Assembly: GCF_902459465.1 (NCBI RefSeq)
Contig: NC_047073.1
Coordinates: forward strand, 3,782,001 to 3,846,000
DNA: 64,000 nt
Reading direction: 5' to 3'
From: Asterias rubens
Taxonomy: Eukaryota; Echinodermata; Asteroidea; Forcipulatida; Asteriidae
The translations under genes and the position numbers were made by a program. Positions 44,401 through 54,881 of the stretch are shown piece by piece. The first letter of the stretch is position 1, and every line of letters starts with the position of its first letter. Under the pieces are notes generated by a model. The model ran no database searches. It was not told where the DNA came from and worked only from the letters and a program-made list of their open reading frames with translations.

Positions 44401-47400
44401 TTTACTAAGACCTTTCTCTGCTAGAGCTGGGAATGAGAGCAATCTCAGCGTGTGTCCTGTTGGCGCAGTGTCAAACACAACCACAGAGAAATTCATGTTC
44501 TTCACCAATCTATGAGAAATAAAAAGCCAATAGTTACAGCCCGGAAACAAGATTAATGCTTCACTAGAAAGAAAAATATAAAAAAATAACATGGTATGGC
44601 TAGTCTTTGTTAAAGGAACACGTTGCCTTAGATCGGTCGAGTTGGTCTTTGAAAAGCGTTTGTAACTGTTTGTTGTAAAACGCATACAGACGTATGATTA
44701 GAAAGATATTTTAAAAGTAGAATATAATTACCCACGCATATTATTATTCGAAATTGCGTGGTTTTCCATTTAATTACCTCATCAACTAACACGGTCGGGC
44801 ATTTATGGGAGTCAATTTTTTATTTTTTCCATAGAATTTGGGAAGGTACTGAGTAGGTCTATACAGTAGACATGGGCGAATTATTTGAATATCCGGTTAA
44901 TGGCGAATAGGTTTTCCTATCCGTAACCGCGAATGCCTTTTTTTTTCTTAACCGGATATCCGCATAGGGCGCGAATACCTATTTACAAACCGGATAACTC
45001 TGTAATTACAACCGAGTAACCGGATATTTTGTAATATCCAAATATCCGCGGACGTCGGGCGACAACTGATATGAATGTTTTGTCTGAATCCTTATGAAAC
45101 TTCTATCAAGACAGCATAAAACAGCATAAATTAAGTATTTAACTATGCTCACCTCCGTGAAGAGTTAAAAAAATGACATTTCTGACGTAATTTGTTCAAA
45201 AATTACAAAAGTTTTCCTTCACGTAGAGTCAATCACGATCAAAAGAAAAAGCAAATCGCCATCTTTAAATTAGATCCGGTCATTTTTATGAATGAACTGA
45301 GTGACACTGTCTAAAACTAATATCAATCCGCCCATAAGATCTCATTCACAAACGCCCTCTAGTGGCGAAAAAACTATTCGAATATCCGGTTAATTTCGGA
45401 TAGTTGGCCAGCGGTATCCGAATAGCAAAATTTCACTATTCGCCCAGCACTACTAAACAGTTCTCACACAAATCGATGAAAGGATAAAACCAAATAGTAT
45501 CTAAACTTATTAGTTTGAAGTTTATTATTTTTTATATTTCAATGTTTGGGAATGAGAATAAATCTTACTTCATGACTTCAGCAAAACTGACTGCCTCGTC
45601 GATACCAGGAAAAGCTCCCATTAGTTCCTGCATTAACTGTTTTCCAACAGCCCATGGACCTGTAGAAACATCAAATAGAAAAAAAATACAAGCTCTGAGT
45701 TCCTGAAAACTAAAATTCAAAGAGAAGTCATTCTGATCACAAGGATAAAACACTTTTCTGCAAATACAGCTTGCTCAGATCAGACGCGGAATCAAAGATG
45801 CATTTGATTAAAGGCAGTGGACACTATTGGTAATTACTCAAAATAATTATGAGTATAAAACCTTTCTTGGTGACGAGTAATGGGGAGAGGTTGATGGTAT
45901 AAAACATTGTGAGAAACGGCTCCCTCTGAAGTGCCATAGTTTTCGAGAAAGAAGTAATTTTCCAATAACTTGATTTCGAGACCTCAGATTTAGAACTTGA
46001 GGTCTCGAAATCAACCATCTAAACGCACACAACTTCATGTGACAAGGGTGTTTTTTTCTTTGATTATTATCTCGCAACTTCGATGACTGATTGAGCTCAA
46101 ATTTTCACAGGTTTGTTATTTTATGCATATGTTGAGATACACAAACTGTGAAGGCTAGTCTTTGACAATTACCAATAGTGTCCACTGCCTTTAAAGGGTT
46201 TAGGATGAGGCAGTTTATAAAAGGTTTCAACAAGGATTTGTATTCATTGTACCCAGTAACTTTTCTTTTGTGAACCTCGCCATCATTTTGCTCCACACCG
46301 GATCTGAATGCATCTAAAGGCATATTTAGACAGCATTAAAATCACTAATCCAGTTTAGCCAGGTTCACACTTCCTGCGTATGCGATACAAGTTTTGACGT
46401 CAGAAGGGCTGTTTGCGCAGCGAGTGTTTTGCAAGAGTTCAGCGCAATTATTCAGTGCAAATACGGGCTAGTGGCCCAAATTTTTACAGATTTTTTTTCT
46501 CTACATATTTTGGGATACACCAAGTGAGTGTATTTGACAGTTACCAATGGTGTCCAGCAATCAATTTCACCAAACTTTTCCTCGCTTAGGATTAATCTTA
46601 GGACTTACGACAAGCCCAACCTTGCACTGTAACATGCAATCCTTAAGATTAATCCTAAGTTAGGACTAGTTACTCATTCTAACTCGATAAGGATTAATAA
46701 TCCTATCATTGCACCGTAACATGCAATCCTTAAAGGAACACATTGCCTTGGATCGGTCGAGTTGGTCTTTGAAAAGCGTTTGTAACCGTTTGTTATAAAA
46801 TGCATATGATTAGAAAGATATTTTACAAGTAGAATATAATGATCCACACAAGTATCACTCAAAATTGCATGGTTTTCCTTTTACCTTGTCGACTAACAAG
46901 GTCGGCCATTTATGGTGACTCCCATAAATGGCCGACCGTGTTGGTGCGCAAAGTAAAAGGAATACCATGCTGTTTTGAGGCAAATTTGTGTGGATCATGG
47001 TATGCTACTTTTAAATCATCTTTCTAACCATTATGTATTTTATAACAAACGGTTACAAATGCTTTTCAAAGACCAACTCAACCGATCCAAGGCAACTAGT
47101 CCTTTAAGATTAATCCTAAGTTAGGACTTGTTACTCATTCTAACTCGCAAAGGATTAATAATCCTATCCTATCAGAACCACCCCAACTCATTAGAGATAG
47201 TCGTTACGTGGTGTTACCGCAAACCTTTCTATATCGTATTTCCACCATGCGAAGTTTCAAATCCTACTAATTCTATCCTTGCACCGTAACATGCAATCCT
47301 TAAGATTAATCCTAAGCTAGGAATAGTTACTCATTCTAACTCGATAAAGGATTAATAATCCTATCGTTTTGTGAAATCGGCTGCAGTGCCTTAAAGGTTA

Positions 47401-49207
47401 TGAACATGTTATTTCTGAAATAAATAAATTTATTGAGCGACCCTTACTGTCATCATCAAAGTAGTCGTCCGGTAGCTCTCCTATACCGAGGTTCGGATCA
47501 ATCTCCATGGCGAAGAGGTTGGTGTAACCACGAACTAACGTTGGCACCTTGGAGAACTTCTGATCAAAAGTATCCGAGATGTTATGAGCGGGATCCGTAG
47601 ATATGATGAGGACGGACTCACGGTGCATTGAAAGCTGAACAGCTAGACTGCAGCTGGAAAGAAAAAAAAAAAAAAAAAAAATATTTAGAAATATTAAAAA
47701 AATTTGGAAAAAAAATGTATTATTTTAATCAGCCTCTACACAAATCATCCATTGTTTAGGTTTTTTGTACAACGAATAGCCGGTTGGCGGGCAACACTGA
47801 AGCTCCACCCGACCTGAGGCGTACATCATGTATCCTCCTCTTACCAGTTTTCACGGTATTATGCCTTTTTCTTTGAATTGGGAAAATAATAATGATGCAA
47901 TATATCAACCGATGCCCTAATTACCTTCATTTGTTTATAAAAACTTGATGGACATTGAAATTTTCACACCACACACCGATCTTCAATGACTTCACCTGGT
48001 CCCATTTGTTTTGAGTTTTTCCTGTTTTGAATGGTTTCCCGGTGAAGCCATACGTGGAAGAAATATCTGCAGTGACTGCAAGTGCTCTGTGTATGACTCT
48101 ATAGCCAACAGTTGTCTTCATTTTATTCAAAATATTTTTTATGAAATTTTAAAAACAACCATGGTAATTTGCAAAAAAACAAAAAATCCCCTTAATATTT
48201 CTAATAAAGCGTAAAAATAAAAAGTGATAATTGAATCACAAATCTGATGTTTAAATTTTAATATTTTTAACAGTATTAATACGAGGGTAAAAAACAAAAT
48301 CTCAACATTCTTTAGAAAGTAATATAAGAATGCTCAGCAGAATGCTCAGCAGAATGTTCAGTCACATGATTTGATCATCGTGAATTGACATAGTGTTTGA
48401 TGAAACCTTTTCAGTGGGCAATTTTTTTAATATGGCCTCAACATTATGACATATTTTTGTACCTTGTACTTTTTGTAGAAATAGTAATGCCTAAAATACC
48501 AAACTTTTTGCATTTACAAAAATACAGGTGCAAATAACCAGTGGAGCCTTACATGTTTCTAAGTTTTGGTCAAGGGGGAGAGGCAAACTGGGGAGAGGAG
48601 ACTCTTTGCTTGGCAAATAAACAAAAAAAATTGTATCTAGGGACTGTTTACATCACACTCAGAGAGGTAAAAGATTTGCCACGCTAATGCGTAATGGGAC
48701 GCCTTGGAAACAGGACGTACGATACAATATGGGTGTCAATCTCAATTTTGTTTGGAAATTTGTGTCATTTGGCTCTGGGCTCTGGTAGGTGTTTGTCTTT
48801 TTTTCTTCAAATGGTTTGCACATAGGAGAATAGTGTTACTGTTATACCATAGAGCAAGGAAGTATCTTCCTTGCTCATCTTCCTTGCGCTATGCTGTTAC
48901 TGTGCTCTGTGCTACATGCAAACCCTACATATGATATCACGTGCGAAAACCGACTGTGTACAACTTCCTGCATTACAACAACAAGCACATGACAAGATGA
49001 CGTGTAACAAATCTGACGGCTTAATTAAACGCTGATTTAATAATTTAAACAAAGACGACCTCAAATTATTAAAACATACCTGCATGTTGTCTTTCCTACT
49101 CCTCCTTTTCCTCCAACAAACACCCATTTCAAGGAAGTCTGGTCGATGATATTCCGCAAGGAAGGTTCGAATGAGAGCAAGTCGTCGTCATCACTGTGGG
49201 TTGCCAT
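35345..49207 (-). CDS. GET3: GET3/ASNA1, ATPase for tail-anchored protein targeting
   Basis: Cytosolic dimeric ATPase of the GET/TRC40 pathway. It binds the C-terminal membrane anchor of tail-anchored proteins and hands them to the endoplasmic reticulum insertase. Seven exons, all GT-AG with consistent phases, give 1,044 bases and 347 residues (human: 348). P-loop [10 protein letters not shown] at residues 32-41; switch I STDPAHN at 61-67; switch II DTAPTGH at 155-161; zinc-binding CKMC at 282-285, which links the two subunits; conserved C-terminal [15 protein letters not shown]. The N-terminus [17 protein letters not shown] starts at the only suitable ATG, after a short UTR. A small acidic insertion (KEEGEEKTS) precedes CKMC. 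Introns are 1.1-5.2 kb and full of mobile elements; none hits an exon. Appears fully functional. Confidence 0.97.
35495..36361. other. GET3 intron 6 interior
   Basis: AT-rich intron sequence with a short inverted repeat at 35,795-35,835 (TTAAATTCTTTTTAACTT / AAGTTAAAAAGAATTTAA). Otherwise nothing recognised. Confidence 0.4.
36362..36550 (+). repeat. SINE-like 3' body in GET3 intron 6
   Basis: GAGCGAGACACTTTCCG, GCACAAGGCTGTATACTCCC, GGGAGCTGAGATGGTTTAAG and GCGCGATATAAGAAGCCAAT; the same body as at 5366. GACGGACCTGAGC is duplicated inside. Confidence 0.7.
37052..37261 (-). CDS. GET3: GET3 exon 6 (zinc-binding CxxC)
   Basis: Encodes [40 protein letters not shown], the acidic stretch [10 protein letters not shown], then [20 protein letters not shown]. 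The acceptor CAATTTCAG and donor CAG|GTAGGT are clear. Phase 0 at both ends. Confidence 0.97.
37800..38176 (+). mobile_element. Family A element in GET3 intron 5
   Basis: TTAA on both sides (37,796-37,799; 38,177-38,180). The left end reads AGGCAGTATAGACACTATTGG with a 2-base insertion. Confidence 0.87.
38593..38960. mobile_element. TTAA element, family K, in GET3 intron 5
   Basis: TTAA at 38,589-38,592 and 38,961-38,964. Ends AGCCATTGGATACTTTCGG and CCGAAAGTGTTTAATGGCT. Interior hairpin ATTCTCGATGTCGAGAAT. A right-end fragment is at 59,655-59,735. Confidence 0.8.
39455..40016. mobile_element. Inverted copy of the hairpin block at 3206-3730
   Basis: Reads in reverse the same order: CCAAGCAGATCCTTGCCATT, hairpin ACCATTGCACGCTGCCAGCG, GTGCGCGTGTCTTTGGTAAT, then the long hairpin with tip CTCGGCTCCGCCTCG and end ATTCATTA. 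It lies in GET3 intron 5. Confidence 0.8.
40195..40382. repeat. Near-perfect long palindrome, tip GAGGCGAAGCCGAG
   Basis: AGGTGTCAGAGAATGCAATA... and ...TATTGCATTCTCTGACACCT; inner arms CAATTGTTGCACGCTGTGAC and GTCACAGCGTGCAACAATTG; the tip lies within GGCACCCGAGGCGAAGCCGAGGGTGCC. About 90 bp per arm. Inside GET3 intron 5. Confidence 0.88.
40832..41205 (-). mobile_element. Family A element in GET3 intron 5
   Basis: TTAA on both sides (40,828-40,831; 41,206-41,209). Ends AGACACTAGACACTATTGG and ATGTCCGGTGCCT; diverged interior. Confidence 0.8.
42026..42345 (-). mobile_element. Family A element, left-truncated
   Basis: Starts mid-element at CATAAAATAACAAACCTGTG and ends ATAGTGTCCAGTGCCT before TTAA (42,346-42,349), about 100 bases from GET3 exon 5. 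Confidence 0.8.
42453..42560 (-). CDS. GET3: GET3 exon 5
   Basis: Encodes [20 protein letters not shown] followed by [16 protein letters not shown], the helical region that helps form the substrate-binding groove. Exactly 36 codons, phase 0 at both ends. Acceptor ATTTTTATAG, donor CCA|GTAAGT. Confidence 0.95.
42751..43622 (+). mobile_element. Family A element interrupted by a hairpin element
   Basis: TTAA on both sides (42,747-42,750; 43,623-43,626). The left part stops at GAGGTTGATAGTATA and the right part resumes at TATAAAACATTGTGAGAAAC; the normal family A sequence reads straight through there. Confidence 0.88.
42854..43321. mobile_element. Hairpin element nested in family A
   Basis: About 470 bp, beginning CAAATATTGAGTGGCTC and ending GATCTGTATGTCAGTTATC, with TATA repeated at both borders. 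Contains the tip motif GAGGCGAAGCCGAG (42,931) and the GC-rich GCAGCGGCGCGGCGGCGC. Near copy of 3868-4385. Confidence 0.82.
43905..44010 (-). repeat. SINE-body fragment with internal tandem duplication
   Basis: ATTGCATTTGTTAAACCATC TCAGCTCCCTTGGGAGTATA occurs twice in a row (40-bp period). It is the reverse complement of the body seen at 5366. Confidence 0.75.
44098..44302 (+). mobile_element. Family A element, right-truncated
   Basis: Left TTAA (44,094-44,097) and AGGCAGCTTGGACACTACTGG; the sequence stops being A-like in the middle hairpin, about 55 bases from GET3 exon 4. Confidence 0.78.
44359..44509 (-). CDS. GET3: GET3 exon 4 (switch II)
   Basis: Encodes [40 protein letters not shown] and [10 protein letters not shown]. 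Carries the DTAPTGH switch II motif that senses nucleotide state. Acceptor TTTCTCATAG, donor CAG|GTAGGC. Confidence 0.97.
44614..44840. mobile_element. Family B element, left half only
   Basis: TTAA at 44,610-44,613, then AGGAACACGTTGCCTTAGAT and the B interior up to TTATGGGAGTCAATTTT; the complementary right half is absent. Confidence 0.75.
44867..45452. mobile_element. hAT-type non-autonomous element in GET3 intron 3
   Basis: Short terminal inverted repeats TAGACATGGGCGAAT and ATTCGCCCAGCACTA. Flanked by 8-bp duplications CTATACAG (44,859-44,866) and CTAAACAG (45,453-45,460), which differ at one base and fit the hAT pattern nTnnnnAn. The interior is rich in CCGGATATCCG and GAATATCCGGTTAA words. 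586 bp, no transposase frame. Confidence 0.85.
45569..45659 (-). CDS. GET3: GET3 exon 3
   Basis: Encodes [20 protein letters not shown] followed by EAVSFAEVM; the FPGIDEA motif is strongly conserved in the family. Acceptor TTGATGTTTCTACAG, donor ATGAA|GTAAGA. Confidence 0.95.
45812..46190 (+). mobile_element. Family A element in GET3 intron 2
   Basis: TTAA on both sides (45,808-45,811; 46,191-46,194), with different flanking bases beyond them. Ends AGGCAGTGGACACTATTGG and exact complement. Confidence 0.9.
46580..47375. repeat. TTAGGATTAATCC repeat block, split by family B
   Basis: Three repeats of CACCGTAACATGCAATCCTT, AAGATTAATCCTAAG, TTACTCATTCTAACTCG and AAAGGATTAATAATCCTATC. It belongs to the same foldback type as family G and ends CGTTTTGTGAAATCGGCTG. 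The middle repeat is interrupted at 46,734 by a family B element. Confidence 0.8.
46734..47103. mobile_element. TTAA element, family B, nested copy with visible empty site
   Basis: TTAA at 46,730-46,733 and 47,104-47,107. Ends AGGAACACATTGCCTTGGAT and complement of AGGACTAGTTGCCTTGGAT. The host repeat reads CAATCC, TTAA, GATTAATCC uninterrupted at ~46,648 and ~47,297. Confidence 0.92.
47448..47653 (-). CDS. GET3: GET3 exon 2 (switch I)
   Basis: Encodes [60 protein letters not shown] and [13 protein letters not shown] (63-67) contains the catalytic aspartate conserved in GET3 proteins. The acceptor follows a long pyrimidine tract (TTTTTTTCTTTCCAG); donor GACA|GTAAGG. Confidence 0.97.
47654..49079. 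other. GET3 intron 1
   Basis: AT-rich, with an A-tract at ~47,659-47,680. Around 48,850-48,895 the short inverted repeat TTCCTTGCTC / AGCAAGGAAG repeats. No further element recognised. Confidence 0.45.
49080..49207 (-). CDS. GET3: GET3 exon 1 (P-loop)
   Basis: Starts at ATG 49,207. Encodes [39 protein letters not shown] and TTC; donor TGCAG|GTATGT. The deviant Walker A motif [10 protein letters not shown] with its first lysine is diagnostic for the GET3/MinD/ArsA group. Confidence 0.97.
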
Positions 49208-51127
49208 CTTGATTTCGTCTATCTGATAACTTTATCACAAGAGGGCGGTATTTATGCTGTGTGCTCAGCGGCCTGTCTCGACTGCAACAACACTCCTGGC
49301 TGAAAAGAGATGGTAAAAATTATCAAAGTTTGAGTCTTGGTGAGACACATTACTGTTCAATTTTAAGTAATAGACGTACTATAATTGGGATTAGGAAAAA
49401 GTGAAGATTCCCCCACCCTAAAAAGTGAATTTTCCCAATCCAAACTTCAACCCGGTTCAACAAATGTCATAAAATGGAAAGCTTATAGGTGCAAAATTTT
49501 AGGCAAATCCCAAAATTTCCGCAAAATTTGAGCACAAAACCTCGGGTAAAATTATGATAACATGTCAAATATTGCACAATCACACAATAATTCAACTTGA
49601 CCGCCGGAGTATCAATTAAAACATGAGTTAATAACAGTTATTGTCATCCTTAGTTTGTGTGCACCCAACAAACCTCATAATAAAACACTAAAACAAATCG
49701 AAAGCAAAAGTGTCTCGTACTCCACCCATTGAAACTTGAAATCAAATTATAGTGGCGGACAACTTCAAAAACTGTTTCCACTCGCCACCATGCCGTTACT
49801 GACTGGGTGTCCGCATTTTCATTGGATGGGATCCGGCTAAACTTCAAATTAGCGGCCAATGGCCATTTAATCCCCTCAAAATAAAAAAGTTTACCTCACA
49901 GATCGCACGCCACTAGAAACGAGATCGACTTTCTTGTAGCCTTTACTACCACAACCAAATGAAAACGTCACAAAAAGGTCATATTTTTATCTTTGACAAA
50001 GGACCTTTGTAGGCCTAAAATTTTATTGGGTCAGAAACATCAAAGGGAAAATTTAATGTTTCGAAATGCGGCCAGCTAGTTGGAATTCCAACATTAGGGA
50101 GCAATATTTAACAATGAATCCAGAACCCTCGATTTACAATTAACAGCGCTGGGGTAGTTACTTTTGAAGCTTGTCGCACGATTGTTCGAGGTGCATTGTA
50201 CACACTCCAAATATATATCGAGAGAGAGTGGTCACAAGTAGCCTGAACGTCTGACGTCATTCTTCGAGGCTCCTTGCGGATAAAGACAGGGGCCCAGGCT
50301 AGGTCACAAGGATGCTATAAAAATAGAAGGGCGACCTCAATCTACTTTGGCCGGGCAAGCCATTTGAGGAGATTGTATACTACTTGTCATGTGAATGGGA
50401 GGAATGCCTCATGGAAACTGGCAGCGAGTCGGTTTTTAGAAAAAAGGCACCATTCTAGTGAAGTTTACTTGTTTGGAAATTATATTCTGATTTGTTTTCA
50501 AGAGGCTGAGAGATTTTAAAAGATTGTTGAGTATTATTTTGAATATTAACCATTTAGCATTGGTTACTATTTAGTTTGGTACACCCCCTCATATTATTTC
50601 GAGTGAGCAGCCCAGCCGTTTTCACTTAGCACGAAAGACATTTTTAACGACTTGTCCACAATCCTAAAACCGAGTCGTGGGTTTCCAAAAGGACCTTGGA
50701 ATGTCACCAGTGTTTTGCACCACCAAACCTACTATTAATGAGGTGAGGTAACGCTCATTAATGTTTGGAGAAAAAAAAGTCTCACAAAAATAACACGGAG
50801 ATCAAAAATTCATTGTCACGTATAAGTTGATTAATATCCTGTTACCTTTACAGTTGACCTGTTAACGCTAATTGTAAAAATTACACATTGGCTCTTACCA
50901 ACAACGAGGTCGTTTTTAGTCTAGCCATGCGTGCGCTCATTAATAACCAAAAACACAGAGAAAAGGGGCTCGGCAGTAATTGGTATGAGCTTTTTATTAT
51001 TGATGTTTTCAAAAGCTACAGTGTCCATTGTGTGTTCATTGTATTACCCTTTGTTACACTGAGTTATGAGTTATTAGCCACCGGTGGAACGACTGGGGAA
51101 AATACTAAATATTAATATTGTGCGCTA
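49208..51127. other. Upstream region of GET3
   Basis: 5' UTR and promoter of GET3 must lie in the first few hundred bases; there is no TATA box in the expected place. The remainder holds short open frames without splice signals and no recognised repeat. Confidence 0.35.
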
Positions 51128-51508
51128 AAGGAAGTGGACACTATTGGTAATTGTCAAAGACTAGCTTTCACAGTTGGTGTATCTCAACATATATGCATAA
51201 AATAACAAACCTGTGAAAATTTGAGCTTCATCGGTCATCGAAGTTGCGATGTATGAATGAAATAAAAAACACCCTTGTCACACAAAGTTGTGTGGTTTCA
51301 GATGCTTGATTTCGACACCTCAAATTTTGAATCTGAGGTCTTGAAATCAAATTGTTGGAAAATTACTTCTTTCTCGAAAACTACGTTACTTCAGAGGGAG
51401 CCGTTACTCACATTGTTTTATACTATCAACATCTTCCCATTACTCGTTACCAAGAAAGGTTTTATGCTAATAATTGTTTGGAGTAATTACCAATAGTGGG
51501 CACCGCCT
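51128..51508 (-). mobile_element. Family A element
   Basis: Left flank CTAA (decayed TTAA), right flank TTAA. Ends AGGAAGTGGACACTATTGG and CCAATAGTGGGCACCGCCT. Confidence 0.85.
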
Positions 51509-51818
51509 TTAAACAAAGAGAAATGAATGTGTTGAGCAGGTTGAACCAACGCCCTCCAGATTAACGTGATGACGCTAAGATCCACCTGTTTGGTCAAGAT
51601 CCACCTGTTTGACAACCCAATTTCAGATTTTAATCAATTACTAACGAATTCATCTCATAAAATTAAGTATGGTCAGTTAGAAATCTAGGTCATTAGAACA
51701 GTATCAAACAACTTCCGTGTCAGAATTTACCTTTGTTTCCTTTGCACGGAGGCTCCCACAAAATGTTCGAATAAAACGTATATAGGGACTCATTTACAAG
51801 GTCTATTAATAAGGGAGT

Positions 51819-52086
51819 AAAAGGGTAGCGACGAGTTCTTAAACGGCCGTTAAAAACCGGCAGGGTCGTTGCCTTGAAAAGTTATTAATTTTTTTTTTCA
51901 AACCTCGAATTTTCAAATGTCAAAGTGTCTATAATTGTATCTTTTTTTTAAGTTTTATTTTTAACACAAGGGCATTTATGGGAATAAAAGAGTATAGTAA
52001 CGTATTGTTAAACGTCTGTTTATCACACGGCAACGACACTGCCGGTTTTACACAGCCGTTTAAGAACTCGTCGCTACCCTTTTATA
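51819..52086. mobile_element. Inverted-repeat element (AAAGGGTAGCGACGAG type)
   Basis: TAAAAGGGTAGCGACGAGTTC...CCGGCAGGGTCGTTGCC faces GGCAACGACACTGCCGG...GAACTCGTCGCTACCCTTTTA. Flanking TA suggests a TA target, but that is uncertain. Single copy here. Confidence 0.8.
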
Positions 52087-52126
52087 TAGCAATCAGCACT
52101 ATAATGCATTTTTAACATTGTTTTAA

Positions 52127-52424
52127 AGACAATGGACACTATTGGTAATATTGTCAAAGACCATTTTTCTCACTTGGTGTATCTCAACATATGCATTAAA
52201 TGACAAACCTGTGAAAATTTGAGCTCAATTGGTAGTCGAAGTTGCAAGATAATAATGAAAGAAAAACTTCGTGGAAAATTGCTTCTTTCTCGAAAACTAC
52301 GTTACTTAAGAGGGAGCTGTTTCTCACGATGTATTATACAATCAACCTCTCCCCATTACTTGTTACCAAATAAGGTTTTATGCAAATCAATATTTTGAGT
52401 AATTACCAATAGTGTCCACTGCCT
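52127..52424 (-). mobile_element. Family A element, internally deleted
   Basis: TTAA on both sides (52,123-52,126; 52,425-52,428) but only 298 bp. The central hairpin is missing, with GAAAGAAAAACTTCGTGGAA across the joint. Confidence 0.85.
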
Positions 52425-54881
52425 TTAACATTGTGAAATATGTTCATATGATAATGTGAGCGATTAACTCTTATTTAACAGAAATAATTGGACGGCCTAA
52501 AAGGGCAAGCTCTACAATATAGAATGAAAAATACAAATCCCAGCTTTGGGATTCCATTTTGGCGTTCGCAGACAAACAAGGTTATTTTTCGACGTGTCGC
52601 TTTAACCATGTATGTACATAATAAACACACTTTACTGTCGAGACTTTGAAGTTGCCGCCTTAATTTCATTATCTATAACAGCGGTTTGCTTACAACTGTG
52701 TTAATGCAAAACTCACACATTTTGAAGGTCTGTTCGTGGGATACATAAACCTCATGTAATGGCATTTTGGTTGAAGTGAATTAATCAATAGACCTGGTTT
52801 TAAGACGAACCACCGAGAGCTGTTTACAGCAGAATGCAGACTTATGTGCATGTTTATGGATGAAAGCATCATTTTGCAAACGTGTATTTTTTGTACCAAA
52901 ACATGCATGAACACTCATAGGTAATAGCGCCAATGGCATGGGTGCGTTTTTGCGTCGTAAGCAACACTTTAAGTGTGGGTTTAATTTGGGCATTTATTAC
53001 CCGCTGGCTTATGGCCATAAAATCGTACCCTGCAATGGCCTGGCCGGCCATTTTTTTCTTCGAAAATGCCCGCCAATTTCGTATAGGATATAGAGTGAAC
53101 AAACACAAAGTTTATTCATGAACATTGTATGGCGCCATATTACATGAAATGGCGTTGGGTGCGTTTTCGCGCCGTACAATAACTGTCTCGATTGAATTGG
53201 ACATTGATAAACTACTGGCCACTGGCTGAATCAGTTTTTTTTTGATATACAGATTTAACGTATCCCTGCATGGGTCAAACGGGAAAAAAAATCAAAATGG
53301 CCGCCATTTTGCACAATGCTGATTTATAATTTAAGAAGTAGGCGGTCTACATCATGGAATAATGTTATACGTCTGGTTAATGTTACCCAACTGTACCCGA
53401 GTATAATTCCTATATTCTTACATAAAATACATTGCTTATTTAAAAGGTTATACATCAAGGGAATTTTGTTTTTAGCGCGTCCTCTCTGCCTTGAGGTTTG
53501 TACTGTCCCACCCCTTCTCAAAGACGAGCTCATCAAATGCCAACCCCCTGACCCACGCAACATGAAGAGGTAACACTCCTCCATGGGTGTTAAACCATCA
53601 GATAATCTTTAATAAACTCGAGGGGACATCCTAAATGTCACGACCAAAGCCCCCGTCGATCCGGAGGAAATTACCCGCTGAAGTTTACCCTCTACTCACC
53701 ACAAGCTTCCGACGTCTCAAGAAAATCTCCCCTAAAGATAAGTGTTTACTTAAAACCCTCCTCCCCTATAGGAAGTCGATGAACATGACCAAACCCCAGG
53801 CTCTGTTGACTTTTCAGTGAGTGTAGACTGTCTTAAATTACAAAGAAAATGCATTTATATCTTTGCCTTTAGGAAGCTGTAGTGTTTACAATTGTACTCG
53901 GTGGTGGGTCTGTACTAAGAGACCAAACGGCACGTGGACGAGCACATAGCCCCAGTCCAATTATGACTAATATAATATGAACGAAGGCCTGCCCGTCAGC
54001 AACTACCACATTATAACACCAAAATCAATACTTCACGCACAGTTTCATGTTCCTATGGGATAAGCCCATGCGATGTTTTCAAGCCAATGAAGCGAGGAAT
54101 TGAAAAAGTCATCTTTTCTGAAGACGAGAAAATAATGAAGTCTCTTCCCTAAAGAAAGCAAACAAGAGTACATCTGCCCCGGTGTCTGTCCCTCTGAAAG
54201 GTCCATCCCTCCAACAATCACAACGTCTCGACAACAAGACTAGACGCACGCCTACATCTTACCCAGTGCCTCAAAGAACACTTTCAGAATCCAAGGACTA
54301 AGAAATCCACGACAAGCAGAGACGATAAGTTACGAATCATTGGAAGTTAAGGCCGAGACGACCGGAATAATTTGTATTGAATTGCTTCATTGGAAGAGTC
54401 CAGTGTAAAAGAAGTGTGAACAAGATGACTCAAGCCACAGCCACTACCGAAGCCGTTTATGCTTGACACTGCCCCGCTAAGATCACGTATAGGAGTCCAC
54501 CGCATCATACGACGTGCTTGGACTATCGAGAAAGTAGTCCCGATGCCTATAGCTGGACGAATGAATATTCTGAATGAACATTCACGAAGGTCGAGATTTA
54601 TTTTGTTGCTTAGCAGAATTTTTGTCAGCTTTATGAAATTGGGCCCACTACACGTCAGCAAAATCCTCACGAAAAGTCGTAGCCGCGTGTTGAGTCGCCA
54701 CCATTTTGGATACGACCCAAAGGACGTGTCACACGAGGAGGCAACCAGTTCCACGCAATCTCAAAGAATAAAGCCACAAATGTATTTGTGGATCGTGAGC
54801 TAATGTTCGAAAAAGAAGAAAAAAAAGACTCATGTTCTACCAAAGGGGTCCTGCAGTTGGTTGCCTCCAAGTTGCCTTTAA
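52425..54881. other. Gene-free stretch with few repeats
   Basis: The least repetitive part of the right half. Short GC-richer patches (for example ATGGCCGCCATTTTGC at ~53,298) and modest open frames at 53,316-53,820 and 54,347-54,803 on either strand lack splice-bounded or conserved signals. 54,590-54,655 is a family J end fragment (TTGCTTAGCAGAATTTTTGTCA, TTTATGAAATTGGGCCCA). Confidence 0.4.

Noticed and set aside
53635..53820. Small ORF MSRPKPPSIRRKLPAE...
   Set aside because: Basic 61-codon frame with reasonable codon use but no splice signals, neighbours or recognisable family; length is within chance for this GC content.
54347..54803. Overlapping 114- and 135-codon ORFs on opposite strands
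   Set aside because: Both cross a family J fragment (GAAATTGGGCCCA) and show no conserved motif; mutually overlapping ORFs of this size occur by chance.
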